In this document: positions 44,061-56,120 of the stretch, one piece after another
How the letters are laid out: each line of letters begins with the position of its first letter
Position numbering within the stretch: position 1 is the stretch's first letter
NCBI GenBank assembly: GCA_024291935.2
Contig: CM044311.1
Coordinates: 19,491,001-19,555,000, forward strand
Direction of reading: 5' to 3'
DNA length: 64,000 nucleotides
Source of the DNA: Okapia johnstoni
Taxonomy: Eukaryota; Chordata; Mammalia; Artiodactyla; Giraffidae
Notes under the pieces: generated by a model
The model's input: only the letters and a program-made list of their open reading frames with translations
The model's database searches: none
What the model was told of the DNA's origin: nothing
Program-made: the position numbers and the translations under genes

Positions 44061-44679
44061 AGTGACAACACATTACTGAACATGTACATTTTATTAAACA
44101 TCATCAAAGTGTTATCCTCCAAGACTATTAAATGCCAGAAATAAAAGTTCAAGTGAAAAAGTTCACCTTAAAATTAAATGTGTTTATTTTCCTCTTAAAG
44201 AACCTACCATGTCTGATGTACAATCTTTCTTTGCTCACTTTTATACAATGGAAGTGAAATTCAACTGGGGGTGATGATAAATGTTGTTTTATTGCCAAAA
44301 GGGCTGTTCTCCCCTAAAAATATGTAGAGTAGGAGACCCATATTCCTAGAATGAATCACCAAATGTTTTGCTCTTGGCCTGGATGGAAAACCATAGACAC
44401 ACCTATAATCTAGTAGATACTGTCTGTTAGATAAAAAAGAATGAAGCCTAGCATAAAATAGTTCTATGGGAAAACCAACTAATGTTTTATTTTCCTGAAT
44501 GTTTAACATGTTAGACATATAACTTATTTTGCTTCTGTGTGTTTTAGAAAATCATAGAGCAAAACATCTTCATAGGTGAAGCAGAAGTAGCAGAAATAAT
44601 GGTCTGGGAGATTTGTAAGATGCTACATCCCAAAGTTCTCTCTTAAGATGGACTGGAAGTCCACGCCTGCACATTTTCC
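44061..44679. other. No gene seen
   Basis: Single-copy-looking DNA up to the BovB. The 85-codon minus frame at 44261-44518 has no known motif. The exact BovB 5' junction between 44660 and 44690 is unclear. Confidence 0.35.
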
Positions 44680-47143
44680 AAGTAAATTGGAAAAACTATT
44701 GTATCAAGCTATTCTACAAGGCCTTCTAGAACTAACACTCAAAAAAGATGTCCTTTTCATCACAGGGAACTGGATTGCAAAAGTAGGAAGTCAAGAGATA
44801 CCTGGAGTAACACACAAATTTGGCCTTGGAGTACAAAATGAAGTAGATCAAAGGCTAAAAGGGTTTTGCCAAGAGAACGCACTGGTCATAGCAAACACCC
44901 TCTTCCAACAACACAAGAGAAGACTCTACACATGGACATCACCAGATGGTCAATACTGAAATCAGATTGATTATATTCTTAGCAGCCAAAGATGGAGAAG
45001 CTCTATACAGTCAGCAAAAACAAGACTGGGAGCTAATCGTGACTCAGATCATAAACTCTTTATTGAAAACTTCAGACTTAAATTGAAGAAAATAGGGAGA
45101 ACTAAACCATTCAGGCATGACCTAAATCAAATCCTTTACGATTATACAGTGGAAGTGAGAAATAGATTTAAGTGATTAGATCTGACAGACAGCCTGAACA
45201 ACTATGGATGGAGGTTTGTTACTTTGCACAAAAGACAGTGATAAAGACCATCACCAAGAAAAAGAAATGCAAAAAGGCAAAATGGTTGTCTGAGGAGGAC
45301 TTACAAATAACTGAAAAATGAAGAGAAGCAAAAGGCAAAGGAGAAAAGGAAAGATATGCCCATTTGATTAAAGAGTTCCTAAGCATAGCAAGGAGAGATA
45401 AGAAAGCCTTTCTTAGTGATCAATGCAAAAAAATAGAGGAAAAAATAGAATGGGAAAGACTAGAGACCACTTCAAGAAAAGTAGAGATACTAAGGGAACA
45501 TTTCCTGCAAAGATGGGCTCAATAAAGGACAGACATGGTATGGACCTAACAGAAGCAGAAGATATTAAGAAGAGGTGGCAAGAATACAGAGAGAACTATA
45601 CAAAAAATGTCCTCATGACCCAGATAACCATGATGGTGTGATCGTTCGCCTAGAGTCAAGCATCCTGGAATGTGAAACAAGTGGGCCTTAGGAAACATCA
45701 CTATGAATAAAGCTAATGGAGGTGATGGAATTCCAGTTGAGCTATTTCAAATCCTGAAAGATGATGCTGTGACAGTGCTGCACTCAATATGCCAGCAAAT
45801 TTGGAAAACTCAGCAGTGGCCACAAGACTGGAAAAGGTCAATTTTCATTCCAATCTCAAAAAAAGGCAATGTCACAGAATGTTCAAACTACCACACAATT
45901 GCACTCATCTCACACACTATCAAAATAATGTTGAAAATTCTCCAAGCCAGGCTACAACAGTAAGTAAACCATGAACTCCCAGGTGTTCAAGCTGGATATA
46001 GAAAAGGCAGAGGAACCAAAGATCAAATTGCCAACATCTGTTTGATCATAGAAAAAGCAAGAGAATTCCAGAAAAACATCTACTTCTGCTTTATTGATTA
46101 CACCAAAGCCTTTTCTAGATCACAAGAAACTGGAAAATTCAAGAGATGGGAATATCAGACCACCTGACCTGCTTCCTGAGAAATCTGTATGCAGGTCAAG
46201 AAGCAACAGTTAGAACTGGACATGGAATGTGGACTGGTTCAAAATTGGGAAAAGAGTATGTCAAGGCTGTATAATGTCACCCTGCTTATTTAATTTTGGT
46301 GCAGTGTACATCATGCAAAATGCCGGGCTGGATGAAGCACAAGCTGGAATCAAGATTGGTGGGAGAAATGTAAACAACCTCATATAGGAAGATGATACTA
46401 TTTTAGTATCAGAAAACAAAGAGAAACTAAAGAGCCTCTTGATGAAGACGAAAAAGGAGAGTGAAAAAGCTGGGTTGAAACTCAACATTAAAAAAACTAA
46501 GTTCCGGCATCTGGTCCTATCACTTTATGGCAAATAGAAGGAGAAAAAATGGAAGCAGTGACAGATTTTATTTTCTTGGGCTCCAAAATCACTGAGGAAG
46601 GTGACTAGCAGGCATAAAATTAAAAGATGCTTGCTTCTTGGAAGGAAAGCTATAACAAAACTAGACAGTGTATTAAAAAGCAGAGGCAACAATTTGCTCA
46701 CACAGATTCATATAGTCCAAGCTATGGTTTTGCCAGGGGTCATGTATGGATGTAAGAGTTGTACCGTAAAGCAGGCTGATCCCTGAAGAATTGATGCCTT
46801 TGAATTGTGGTGCTGGAGAAGATTCTTGAGAGTCTGCAAGGAGATCAAGCCAGTCAATCCTAAAGGAAATCAACCCTGAATATTCGTTGGATGGACTGCC
46901 CCTGAAGCTCCAATACTTTGGCCACTGATGTGAAGAGCTGACTTATTGGAAAAAAAAACAATCCAAAAGATTGAAGGCAAAAGAAAAAGGAAGTTGCAGA
47001 GGATGAGATGTTTAGATAGCAACACTGACTCACTAAATATGAATTTAAGCAAACTCCATGATATACTGGAGGACAGAAGTTCCTGCAAGTTGCAGTTCAT
47101 GGGGAAATCACGAGTGACCTGACTTAGGGACTGAACAACAACT
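44680..47143 (+). mobile_element. BovB LINE 9 (longest copy, ~2.5 kb)
   Basis: The most complete BovB in the window, running from the endonuclease domain to a tail of gactgaacaacaac. It is 5'-truncated relative to a full-length ~3.2-kb element and diverged throughout. The ACAAC-type tail, also seen in copies 5, 6, 12 and 15, suggests that these belong to an older subfamily than copies ending in AACTG repeats. Confidence 0.95.
44690..47100 (+). pseudogene. BovB endonuclease/reverse-transcriptase pseudogene
   Basis: Protein blocks in order: APE-type endonuclease with GNWIAKVGSQEIPG near 44765 (family motif GDWNAKVG, so the metal-binding Asp is lost), YTWTSPDGQ, then the DQIDYIL-like codons after a TGA; a linker with KRWQEY (45500s); RT fingers with GGDGIPVELF (45720) and WPQDWKRS; 'FIDYTKAF' at about 46090, where the downstream D residues are replaced; the palm box at 46385-46396, where the Tyr codon of YADD is TAG and the box reads stop-E-D-D; and the C-terminal YGCKSC block. 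Many stops and frameshifts. The intact protein would nick DNA and reverse-transcribe BovB RNA; this copy is inactive. Confidence 0.92.
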
Positions 47144-48549
47144 GTACCTGAGAAGGCAATAAATTATAAAAGGTAAAAACTGATAAGCATTGAGAACTAA
47201 CTGGAAGCTCCAACAGAGATGATGAAATCCAATCTATCTAACTTCCAGCTGCAACTAAAATCCTTTGCCTCACAATTAAGAATGCACAGGAGTACTTCTG
47301 TGACAGAAATGACTGTTCTGTAAAAATAAGTTTAAAGTTATTTCAGCTTATATTTGAAATCATGGAAATCACAAAAACAAGAAATTTTTAATAGTAAAAA
47401 AAAGCTTAGGGCACACTTTGCAACTGAGGAAATGTTTTTGTAGGTCATATTTAGAGAGAGAATAGATAAAAGAAAATTGCAGAAATCTTACAGTGGGTTT
47501 AGGGGTTTAAACACGAAGCTAATGATCAGGTCACTGGAAAGACGTAGATGAATTTCCAAAATGCAGAGACTTAAAAGATAATGGAAATTAGAATCACATT
47601 AAACCATTTTCTACTGAGGCAAGATGTTTTAATAAAGCAAACATCAGGTAACTATGTCTGTGGAGCCTTGTATAAAGTCTAGGAGATAGAATAAGGCTTT
47701 TTGCTTGTCAACGCTATATACTTTCGTGGTCTATCATTGTGTAAGTTTGGAGTCAGTTATCCAGCAACTTCTAAGTGCATATCTATATATAGAGAACATG
47801 GTAGTAGAAATAAAACTCCAACGAAACATTGCAAACAAAAAGTTAAGATGAGGATGCTCATCATCCAATTAAATGAATCAGCCTTTTAGATTGGAACTAG
47901 GTTTTCTTGGAACTGTACCTTAAAGTTCAGTTGCACATACTAGAGCAGGGTAAAAACATTCAGGGATGGGCATTTAGGAGGACCTTGGCACCGCTAGTAG
48001 GGTGTATGTGTACTTCTGGGCTGTTGCCCATAGAGTTTTCTGTAAGCCAAAGCACAATAAAAGGAATAGAAGCAACTTTGGCTGAATCATCCTTGAAACC
48101 AGCAGAATCTGCCAACTCTGAAAGCCGAGGCAAAGGCTGCAATAATAATAAAGTAGGAGCACAGCTTTTCAATCCTTTCCAAACAAAGGAGGTTTAGACA
48201 GAAATAACTCTTTTCAGCATCCAGACTGAAAGACTGTTGTCTTTGCCCACCCACTCTATTCATTTGATCTCACCACCTTGACTTTCACAACTAGCTTGTA
48301 TATACTTCTGGACACAATATATTGTCTTTTAGCAAGCTGAAATTAAGTATCCATAGAGAGACGTTTTAGCAATTACAGACTTTGCTGGTCTGTAGCTCAT
48401 GTGCAGAATGAACCTAACAACTTTAGAAGATGTGTCCTAAAATTAGTTTGCCTTTGTAAGGCTTCAATTTCTTACATTTTACATAGCTCGTAACTGCTCA
48501 GCTCACGCTATAGAAACCCAGGGCCCATTTAGGATAGCGTGTGCACGCA
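47144..48549. other. No gene seen
   Basis: Repeat-poor stretch. The 96-codon plus frame at 47907-48197 and the overlapping minus frames have no recognised domain. Confidence 0.4.
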
Positions 48550-48771
48550 TGATCTGTTGCTCGGTCATGTCTGACTCTTTGCCACCCCATGGACTGCAGC
48601 ATGCAGGCTTCCCCACCCTTCACTATCTCCTGGAGTCTGCTCAAATTCATGTCCTTTGAGTTGGTGATGGTATCCAACCGTCTCATCCTCTGTCACCCTC
48701 TTCTCCTTTTGCCTTCAGTCTTGAGCAGCATCAGGGTCTTTTCCAGTGAGGCAGCTCTTCACATCAGGTGT
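48550..48771 (-). mobile_element. BovB LINE fragment 10 (last ~220 bp, antisense)
   Basis: Antisense 3' end: 'tgttgctcggtcatgtctga', 'tttgccaccccatggactgc', the RLQEIVK and MRRLDTIT codons, and truncation at 'tcttcacatcagg' (48771). Confidence 0.9.
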
Positions 48772-49288
48772 GTATCCTCTGTTTAATTCTGAATCAGGAC
48801 ATGTCTTCTTTCTGATCACTACTGCCTGGTACAACTAATGAAGACAGAAAAGAGTTGAATTTCCCTTTTCCCTCTTGTCTTCGAACTTCCACAGATGATG
48901 TGCTGGATGACTCAGGTGGTGAGGCAAGAATAAAACCTTTCTCCCCTGTATCTTTTGCACACAACATCAAGTGCAGAAGGGCTATCTCGTTCCATATAAG
49001 TAAATAAGAATGTCACAGTTATCAGCAATTACAGCTCTCCACGTGGGCCAGTGAACCCTGAGGAAACTTAGAAAGGAAAAGGGTACCTGCCATCTAGCAA
49101 CCATCAGACTGCAGAAACTCCCTCTGGTGAGCCCTGAGGAAACTGAGGATGTGAAAACACAGGATATTAGACCCAGAGAGTTGAAGTCTATATCAAAGAA
49201 AAGGTTTCAGTGAGCTCACACTCTTGCATCTTCCCATACATAGAAAAGCACTAAATTCTTCAACTTGAGACATTTGGTTTTCTTTCCT
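48772..49288. other. Unassigned, possibly LTR-like
   Basis: A segment with an AATAAA (gcaagaataaaacctttctc at about 48924) and a directly repeated motif, gaaccctgaggaaactta (49054) / gagccctgaggaaactgagg (49130). It may belong to a retroviral LTR that BovB 10 interrupted, but I cannot place it in a family. Confidence 0.3.
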
Positions 49289-49922
49289 TTCAGTTCAGTC
49301 GCTCAGTCATGTCCCACTCTTTGCAACCCCATGAATCACAGCACGCCAGGCCTCCTTGTCCATCACCAACTCTCAGAGTTTACCCAAACCCATGTCTATC
49401 GAGTTAGTGATGCCATCCAACCATCTCATCCTATGTCATCCCCTTCTCCTCCTGCCCCCAATCCTTCCCAGCATTAGGGTCTTTTCCAATGAGTCAACTC
49501 TTTGCATGAGGTGGCCAAAGTATTGGAGTTTCAGCTTCAACATCAGTCCTTCCAATGAACACCCAGGACTGATCTCCTTTAGGATGGACTGGTTGGATCT
49601 CCTTGCAGTCCAAGGGACTCTCAAGAGTCTTCTCCAACACCACAGTTCAAAAGCATCAGTTCTTCAGTGCTCAGCTTTCTTCATTGTCCAACTCTCACAT
49701 CCATACATGACCACTGGAAAAACAATAGCCTTGACTAGATGGACCTTTGTCGGCAAAGTAATGTCTCTGCTTTTAAATATGCTATCTAGGTTGGTCATAA
49801 CCTTCCTTCCAAGGAGTAAGCGTCTTTTAATTTCATGGCTGCAATCACCATCAGCAGTGATTTTGGAGCCCCCAAAAGTAAAGTCTGACACTATTTCCAC
49901 TGTTTCCCCATCTATTTCCCAT
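49289..49922 (-). mobile_element. BovB LINE 11 (3' part, antisense)
   Basis: Low-divergence antisense copy starting tttcagttcagtcgctcagt and ending at 'ccccatctatttccca' (GETVE region). The minus frame is open in two pieces (49436-49624 and 49664-49900) with [40 protein letters not shown] and GCESWTMKK. After copy 3 this is the second best preserved. The 190-codon plus frame (49356-49928) is its shadow. Confidence 0.95.
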
Positions 49923-50494
49923 TTTTAATAGCAATTTTTTGATGTTCCAACTATCTGCCTGTTGTTGAAAAACTCCTATATATCCTGGCATGCCTATCAG
50001 CTCCTTTGAGCAGTTTTTTAAAGCTATCTGAAATGCTATCTCCTGGGCTGCAGTCCTCATTTTGCCCCAGATGAAATTTAGTTTACAACCCTCACTTTGT
50101 GCTTTTTTCTTTTTTTAAGTCAGCGAGGGAGAGCAAAAGAGTGTATGCCTTCAGAAAGTACAAACTTGAGCTGCCACAAGTGAATTACATCCTGATCTAG
50201 AGGACACTTGATGTGTAAATAGTAAGATAGAAGCTGCCAAACACCTAGATAATCTCACAAAATTTAATGTTACGGATTTTGGTTTTGTTACATTCTCCAT
50301 TAATGATTGGGTGTGAGCCTCTACTGAGTCACTTTATTTTTTGTCTTTAAATTTTCCATTTAATGTGTGGACAAAAAAAAGAGGAACAGTGTCAATATAT
50401 AAACATATTTATTTTCTAAGAAAAATTAGGTAACTAAAATTTAAATAATGGAGGAATATGATACAAATGATAATTTTAGAATAAGTTATTAATT
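49923..50494. other. No gene seen
   Basis: AT-rich DNA with no recognised repeat; the 69-codon minus frame at 49851-50060 extends out of BovB 11. Confidence 0.4.
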
Positions 50495-50650
50495 CATTTG
50501 ATAAATGAACATTCACTCATTCAACAGATATTTACTGAGCCTGTCCTGTGCACCGTGACTACTTCAGATTCTTGAGACACTGGTGAAAAAGGAAACTCTC
50601 TGCTTTTAGGTTTTACATTCTCTTATGGGTGGGGAAGGGGAAAGACATTA
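50495..50650 (-). mobile_element. L2 LINE relic, 3' end (antisense)
   Basis: Antisense L2 terminus: 'cattcactcattcaacagat', 'atttactgagcctgtcctgt', then 'gacactggtgaaaaagga' and 'ggttttacattctcttatgg'. It matches the reverse complement of the L2 3' end, which ends in TGAATGAA units. Confidence 0.55.
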
Positions 50651-50847
50651 ACATATACATTCATGATATGTCAGTAGGTGATATGAACTAATGGAAAAAT
50701 AAAGCTGAGTAAGAGGGCAAGTGACATAGATATAATGTAATACTATACAGAAAGCAATGCAGAATTTGGTACTGAGAAGAAACATTTTCTAAAATTAATA
50801 CAGATAAGCTTCTGCTGATGATTGTATTATTTTCCCAATCTCTCTTT

Positions 50848-51204
50848 GTGATGGTTTATTTTATGTATCAACTTGACTGAGCCATGGAATGCCCAAACAG
50901 CTGGTGAAACATTATTTCCAGGTGAGTCTTGAGTGTGTTTTTGGAAGAGATTAGACTTTGGATGTATAGAATGAATAAAGCAGATTGCATACCCTTAATG
51001 TGGTGGGCATCATCCAAACCAATTGAGGGCCTGAATCAAACAAAAAGGCAGGTGAAGGTTAAATTTGTTCTCTGATTGACTGCTGAGCTGGAATATCAGT
51101 GTACACCTGGCTTTGGTTCTCTTGGTTCTTAGGACCTCACACTCGGGCTGGAATTTAACCATTAGATCTCTGGCCCTTTGACCTGTTCAATTACACTACT
51201 AAAA
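50848..51204 (+). repeat. Old interspersed repeat, part 1 (cut by BovB 12)
   Basis: Landmarks: 'gatggtttattttatgtatc', 'aacttgactgagccatggaa', 'acagctggtgaaacattatt', 'tggaagagattagactttgg', 'ggcatcatccaaaccaattg', 'gggcctgaatcaaacaaaaa'. It is a well-known mammalian repeat by pattern, related to the copies at 37650 and 63130; the name is not assigned. It continues after the BovB at 51899. Confidence 0.6.
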
Positions 51205-51898
51205 TGTTGGCTTAAAACAACATTAAAAAAAACTACGATCATGAATCCGATCCCATCACATCATGGCAAATAGATGGGGAAACAATGGAAACAGTAAGAA
51301 ACTTTATTTTCTTGAGCTCCAAAATCACTGCACATGGTGACTGCAGCCGTAAAATTAAAAGACCCTTGCTCCTTGGAAGAAAAGCTATGACAAGCCTAGA
51401 TAGTGTATTAAAAAGCAGAGGCATTACTTTGGCAACAAAGATCTGTCTAGTCAAAGCTATGTTTTTTTCCATTAGTCATGTATGGATGTGAGAGTTGGAC
51501 CATAAAGAAGGCTGAGCACCAAAAAATTGATGCTTTTGAACTGTAGTGTTGGAGAAGACTCTTGAGAATCCCTTGGACAGCAGGGAGATCAAATCAGTCA
51601 ACTGTAAAGGAAATCAGTCCTAAATATTCATTGGAAGGACTGATGCTGTAGCTGAAGCTCCAATACTTTGACCACCTGTTGTGAAGAGTGGACTCATTAG
51701 AAAAGTCTCTGATGCTGGGAAAGATTGAAGGCAAGGGGAAAAGGGGATGACAGACAACAAGATGGTTGGATGGCATCACCGACTCAATGGATTTGAGTTT
51801 GAGCAAAGTCCAGGAGATGGTGAAGGACAGGGAAGCCTGGTGAGCTGCAGTCCACGGGATCACAAAGAGTCAGACATGACTGAGCTACTGAACAACAG
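51205..51898 (+). mobile_element. BovB LINE 12, inserted in an old repeat
   Basis: Starts at the 'AGLKLNI' codons (degraded), includes GETMETVRNFIFLSSKIT, a broken YGCESW region and the 3' tail 'gagctactgaacaacag'. The open piece is 51285-51491. It cleanly separates 50848-51204 from 51899-52030. Confidence 0.94.
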
Positions 51899-52030
51899 CT
51901 GGCTTTCCTATACCTCTTGTCTGCAGACAGGAAATGGAGGGAATTCTCGGTTTCCATAATCTATCTCTGTCTCTGTCTCTTTATTCCTTCCACTGCTTCT
52001 GTTTCTCTGGATAACTGTGACTAATATACT
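51899..52030 (+). repeat. Old interspersed repeat, part 2
   Basis: Resumes the element interrupted by BovB 12: 'ctggctttcctatacctctt', 'gtctgcagacaggaaatgga', 'ttctgtttctctggataact', 'gtgactaata', the usual terminal motif of this repeat. Confidence 0.55.
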
Positions 52031-52256
52031 CCCAAATTTTTCCACTTATGTAGTAAAAAAAAAGCCACACAGAATTGAACATCTAGAACCATTAAGAAAG
52101 GAGACAGTATGAGAGGCTTCCTATGTTTGCTCATTTTGTTGTCTTGTTCCTTTAAATTTCATGTTTCCTTCTGCTAAAGCAAAGTATTATTGACAAATAA
52201 AATTTAAATAAATGTAAAGCAGACAATGTGATAATTTATGCACATTTTTATTGTAA

Positions 52257-52475
52257 GAAGACTTCCCAGGTGGCACTAGTGGTAATCAATCTACTGCCAA
52301 TACAGGAGATGCAAGAGACACAGTTCAATCCCTGGGTCAGGAAGACCCCTAGAGTTGGAAACGACAACCCACTCCTATGTTCTTGCCTGGAAAATGCCAT
52401 GGACAGAGGAGCTTAGAGGGCTACAGTCCATGGGAGCACAAAGAGTCAGGACAAGTCTGAGTGATTAAGCACACA
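52257..52475 (+). mobile_element. Bov-tA SINE
   Basis: Sense copy: 'agacttcccaggtggcacta', 'gtggtaatcaatctactgcc', 'ctcctatgttcttgcctgga', 'caagtctgagtgattaagca'. It is the gcactagtggtaa subtype and moderately diverged. Confidence 0.92.
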
Positions 52476-55099
52476 TTGAATGAATTCCCATCATCAATTA
52501 ATTCCCACCATCATTTAATTAACACATCAGTCACTTCACATATTTATTTTTTTACCTTTTAATGTATATGCTGTCAATAAACTTCTAAAGAGCAATATTT
52601 CCAGACCTCATCAATGACTGTCATAATCCTTTAAAACCATATGTCTCTTACCACGATTAATAGTAATTTGAGAAAATTAACTTATCAACATTTCCTTAAA
52701 CTTTATTTTTTCTCTATAACTCTATTTTCATAAACTATTTCTCCAAGAAAAAAATCCTTGTAGATTACATTGCGGAAAAACAACTGTATCAGTCTTGAGA
52801 AACTCAAACTAAAATAATTATAGAAAATAGCACAGTGAAAGGTCATGAATATTTCAAAAGCAAATAAGTACTAGGTAGATTTGATGGACCAAATAGGTTC
52901 AGGTCAGAATTATTTTGAAATAAATTGTTCTTAGTAAATCTACTTAGTATGAAATAGGCATTGAAGAAATTTATCACTTATGGAAGATGGTACATATGTC
53001 CTCTGTGCCTTACTTTTCTCATGTGTATTAGGAATAAATGAATAACATATTTGACTTAATGATCTAATAATATGGGTGGATATATCATGAAGTTAAAAAC
53101 TTTTGACCTTTTGTTTGATATTGGAATAGTAACAATAGCAACAAACAAATACTACTGTATTCACTTGAGATATTGTTTTCATGAGCAGGAATAAGTGTAG
53201 CTCATGACATTCACATGGATATTTTACTGGGATTTTTACTTTCTTGCTGTTACTTCTGCATTTTGAAATATGAGAATTTTGTATTGCTGCACTTTTTCAA
53301 AGATTAATTGATTTCTAGAGTAAACATTCACGCAACATGTTTTCCTTTCCTAAGTCAGAATAGAGGGAAAATAATTTACATATTTAACAGAAAGTAAGAG
53401 ATGTGTGAGTCCCATCCCCAGCTGTTCAGAGATATCTCATGGGAGAAAAAAAAATAATTCAAAAGCAGGCTAAAGGGTCTGGTGTTACTTCTCAAGAAGT
53501 GACTGCATGTAGCAGCAAGTGATGCTCACTATTCTGTCTTTCCTGATGGCAGTTTTCCTGCCATATTGAAGAGGTATACTGCATTCATTGTCCTTGACTC
53601 TCAATGCAGAAGTCCTGACAGAATCTAAGACTTAAACCAAGCCTGACAGTAGAAGGCAGAAGTGATCTATATTATTCCTGTCATGCTCTTGTGATATTTA
53701 GTGATTAGCAAACTGATCTTCAGTTAATACAATAACAAGAGAGATTGGGTTCTAATTAGTGTATAATAACTTTAGGGATGATAATATATGAAAGTTCAAA
53801 AAAATGTTCCTTACATTATAAGTCGTTCATCAATACTGTGCTTCTGAGATAATTGAGTTAGAGAAATTACTCTTTAGGATACTAACCTAATTTAGCCAAC
53901 ACATGTTACCCTAAAATTTAAAGAAAATAAATTTTATAGTAAAAAAGTCTGTGTTACCATAGGCTTTTATAATTAAACCCTCAAAATAAACATGCAATGA
54001 TTTCAGATTAATGGAAGTATGACTAGGAAAATGGCCAAATCTTTATGATAGTCTTTTAAGCAATTTCTACAGACCGTTATTTTAGTGAGGCAGAGTACAG
54101 GTGACTCACTGCCAGCTACAGTCCCATGTGTCCTTAGACAGTCACCTGGTGGACAGTGGTCTAGTGGGAATGCAGAGAGTCCCCTCATCTTCATAATTAT
54201 ACAATGAATTTAAGGCAAGCAAAGTTTCAGCATGTTAGCCAATGTAAAGTGAATTATGTTTACTATATATTTGACTCAAACTTACAGTAGAGTGCAGAAA
54301 CAGATATACCTTTGATCAAAAACTCATAAAGATTTACATTGTCCTTCAGAAAAGTCCAAATAATATTCACAGTACATGTGATCGTTCACAGTTGTATAAC
54401 CTTATCTCATCTCCTATGATAGTACTTTTGAAAGCCTGTTTTCTCTTATTCAGTTATCTATTTCTTTATATCAATCTGTACACGGTCTCCATTTTCCCAT
54501 CTCTAGATTTTCTCATGGTTTTGTGTTTGTTTTTTAAATGATATCTTCTTTGTTTTTCCTAAGCTGACCACTCTTCAAAATTAGGATGGGTCCCAGCTTC
54601 ATCATAAGACCTACTCAGATGTTTGTAACAGATATTATTCTTTCATCTTAATGACTACTCAGGACCCATATATTTGGAATCAAGCATTGTGAAAGGCCTT
54701 TCTCAGCTTTTGCTTTCAAATTAGGTTGTATTCTCACCTCTGGCTTTATATATATATATATATATATATTTCATATATTTATATATATATATATATTGCT
54801 GCAAGATTATTGATTCAGTGCTCAAATATTGCATTTCTACTAACTCAATAGTTAACAGAGGCAAAAATTTGCCATCTTCTTACTCTGGACTTGTGGGATA
54901 GTATAGCACAAAGCTAGGTGCATATTACCCTCTCAATAAATTGTTGTTGAATTAAACTGAACAGAAAAATAAAATGCCACTTTATAATGATTGGTTTTAG
55001 AAGTTTTACCTAATGATTTCATTTTATAATTTTTTCTATGACATTATTTTATTGACTTGAGAACTTCTAAGTGTTTTATTTCTTGTTGGTAAATTGTTA
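52476..55099. other. No gene seen; contains a (TA)n tract
   Basis: At 2.6 kb this is the longest stretch without a recognised mobile element. The only structured feature is the TA-rich tract at 54746-54796. The 63-codon minus frame at 54003-54194 has no known motif. Confidence 0.45.
54746..54796. repeat. (TA)n microsatellite, interrupted
   Basis: Two TA runs of about 12 and 10 units separated by ttcatatattt. Not linked to a recognisable SINE or LINE tail. Confidence 0.9.
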
Positions 55100-55276
55100 G
55101 TGACAGTGTTAGTTGCTCAGTCATGTCTGACTCTTTGCAACCCCATGGGCTGTAGCCCACGAGGCTTTTCTGTCCATGGACTTCTCCAGGCAAGAAGATT
55201 GGAGTGGATATCCATTCCCTTCTTCAAGGGAGCTTCCCAACCCAGGAATTGAACCTGGGTCTCCTGCATTGCATTG
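55100..55276 (-). mobile_element. Bov-tA SINE (head truncated)
   Basis: Antisense copy: 'gtgttagttgctcagtcatg', 'tctccaggcaagaagattgg', 'caacccaggaattgaacctg', ending 'gtctcctgcattgcattg' without the rest of the tRNA head. Confidence 0.92.
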
Positions 55277-56120
55277 TTAAGGAGACTCCAAATCTTATTT
55301 TATCCTCAATTGAAATATAGAATGCATTGGCCTTAAAATTAACAATTATAAAATAAGTACTTACTATAATGGCCATGTATTATTTGTTGGAATTTTTCTT
55401 TTCTTAAATCTCCAAATACCTTGTAATATTATGACTCCACATAACAATAAGAAAGGTTATTAATACAACTAAAATTTGAATCCAGATAAATCCTAAGTGT
55501 TTGTTGCAAACTATCTGATAAAACAACACAAAACCTACCATTCTCACTTTTTAAACATTTTTTGATTACATCTGTAACTCTTAGACATTTGACAGGGAAA
55601 TTTGTATAATTTATAGCAAAGTCTAATTTAAAAACACAGGTTAAAATTTGGTCATATAAAAAGATTTGCAACCATGTAAGTAAGGAAGAATAGCTTTGTA
55701 CATAGCAAAGCTATAATGTAGCATAATTAAAAACTGTAAAGTTGTTTAACTCACTGATTTCCCTCATTAACTTTACTAATCCAGTCTGACCTAGTTTGCC
55801 TATTCTGTATATCTTATACTTACCACTATGGAAAACACACAGATATACGAAGCTTGTTATTGATCTATCCATCTATCTATCATCTACCTAAATATCTATC
55901 TGTGTGTGTAAACTAATATGATACTATTCTCCTTGAAAATAATCCCAGCTTATTTTTTAAAATAGTAATAATTGCATGGAATTATTCCATTAAACTTATT
56001 CTTTGCTATACCATTCACAAAGATTGTTTTGCACAAGGTGCCTTAAATATTCTTAGAAAACTTCTACATTATCCAACACATAATATTGAAGTTTCAAACT
56101 GTGAATTTTAAATCATTATA
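55277..56120. other. No gene seen; short TCTA repeat
   Basis: AT-rich DNA with an imperfect TCTA/TCCA tetranucleotide run at about 55863-55902. The 80-codon minus frame at 55429-55671 has no known motif. Confidence 0.4.
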
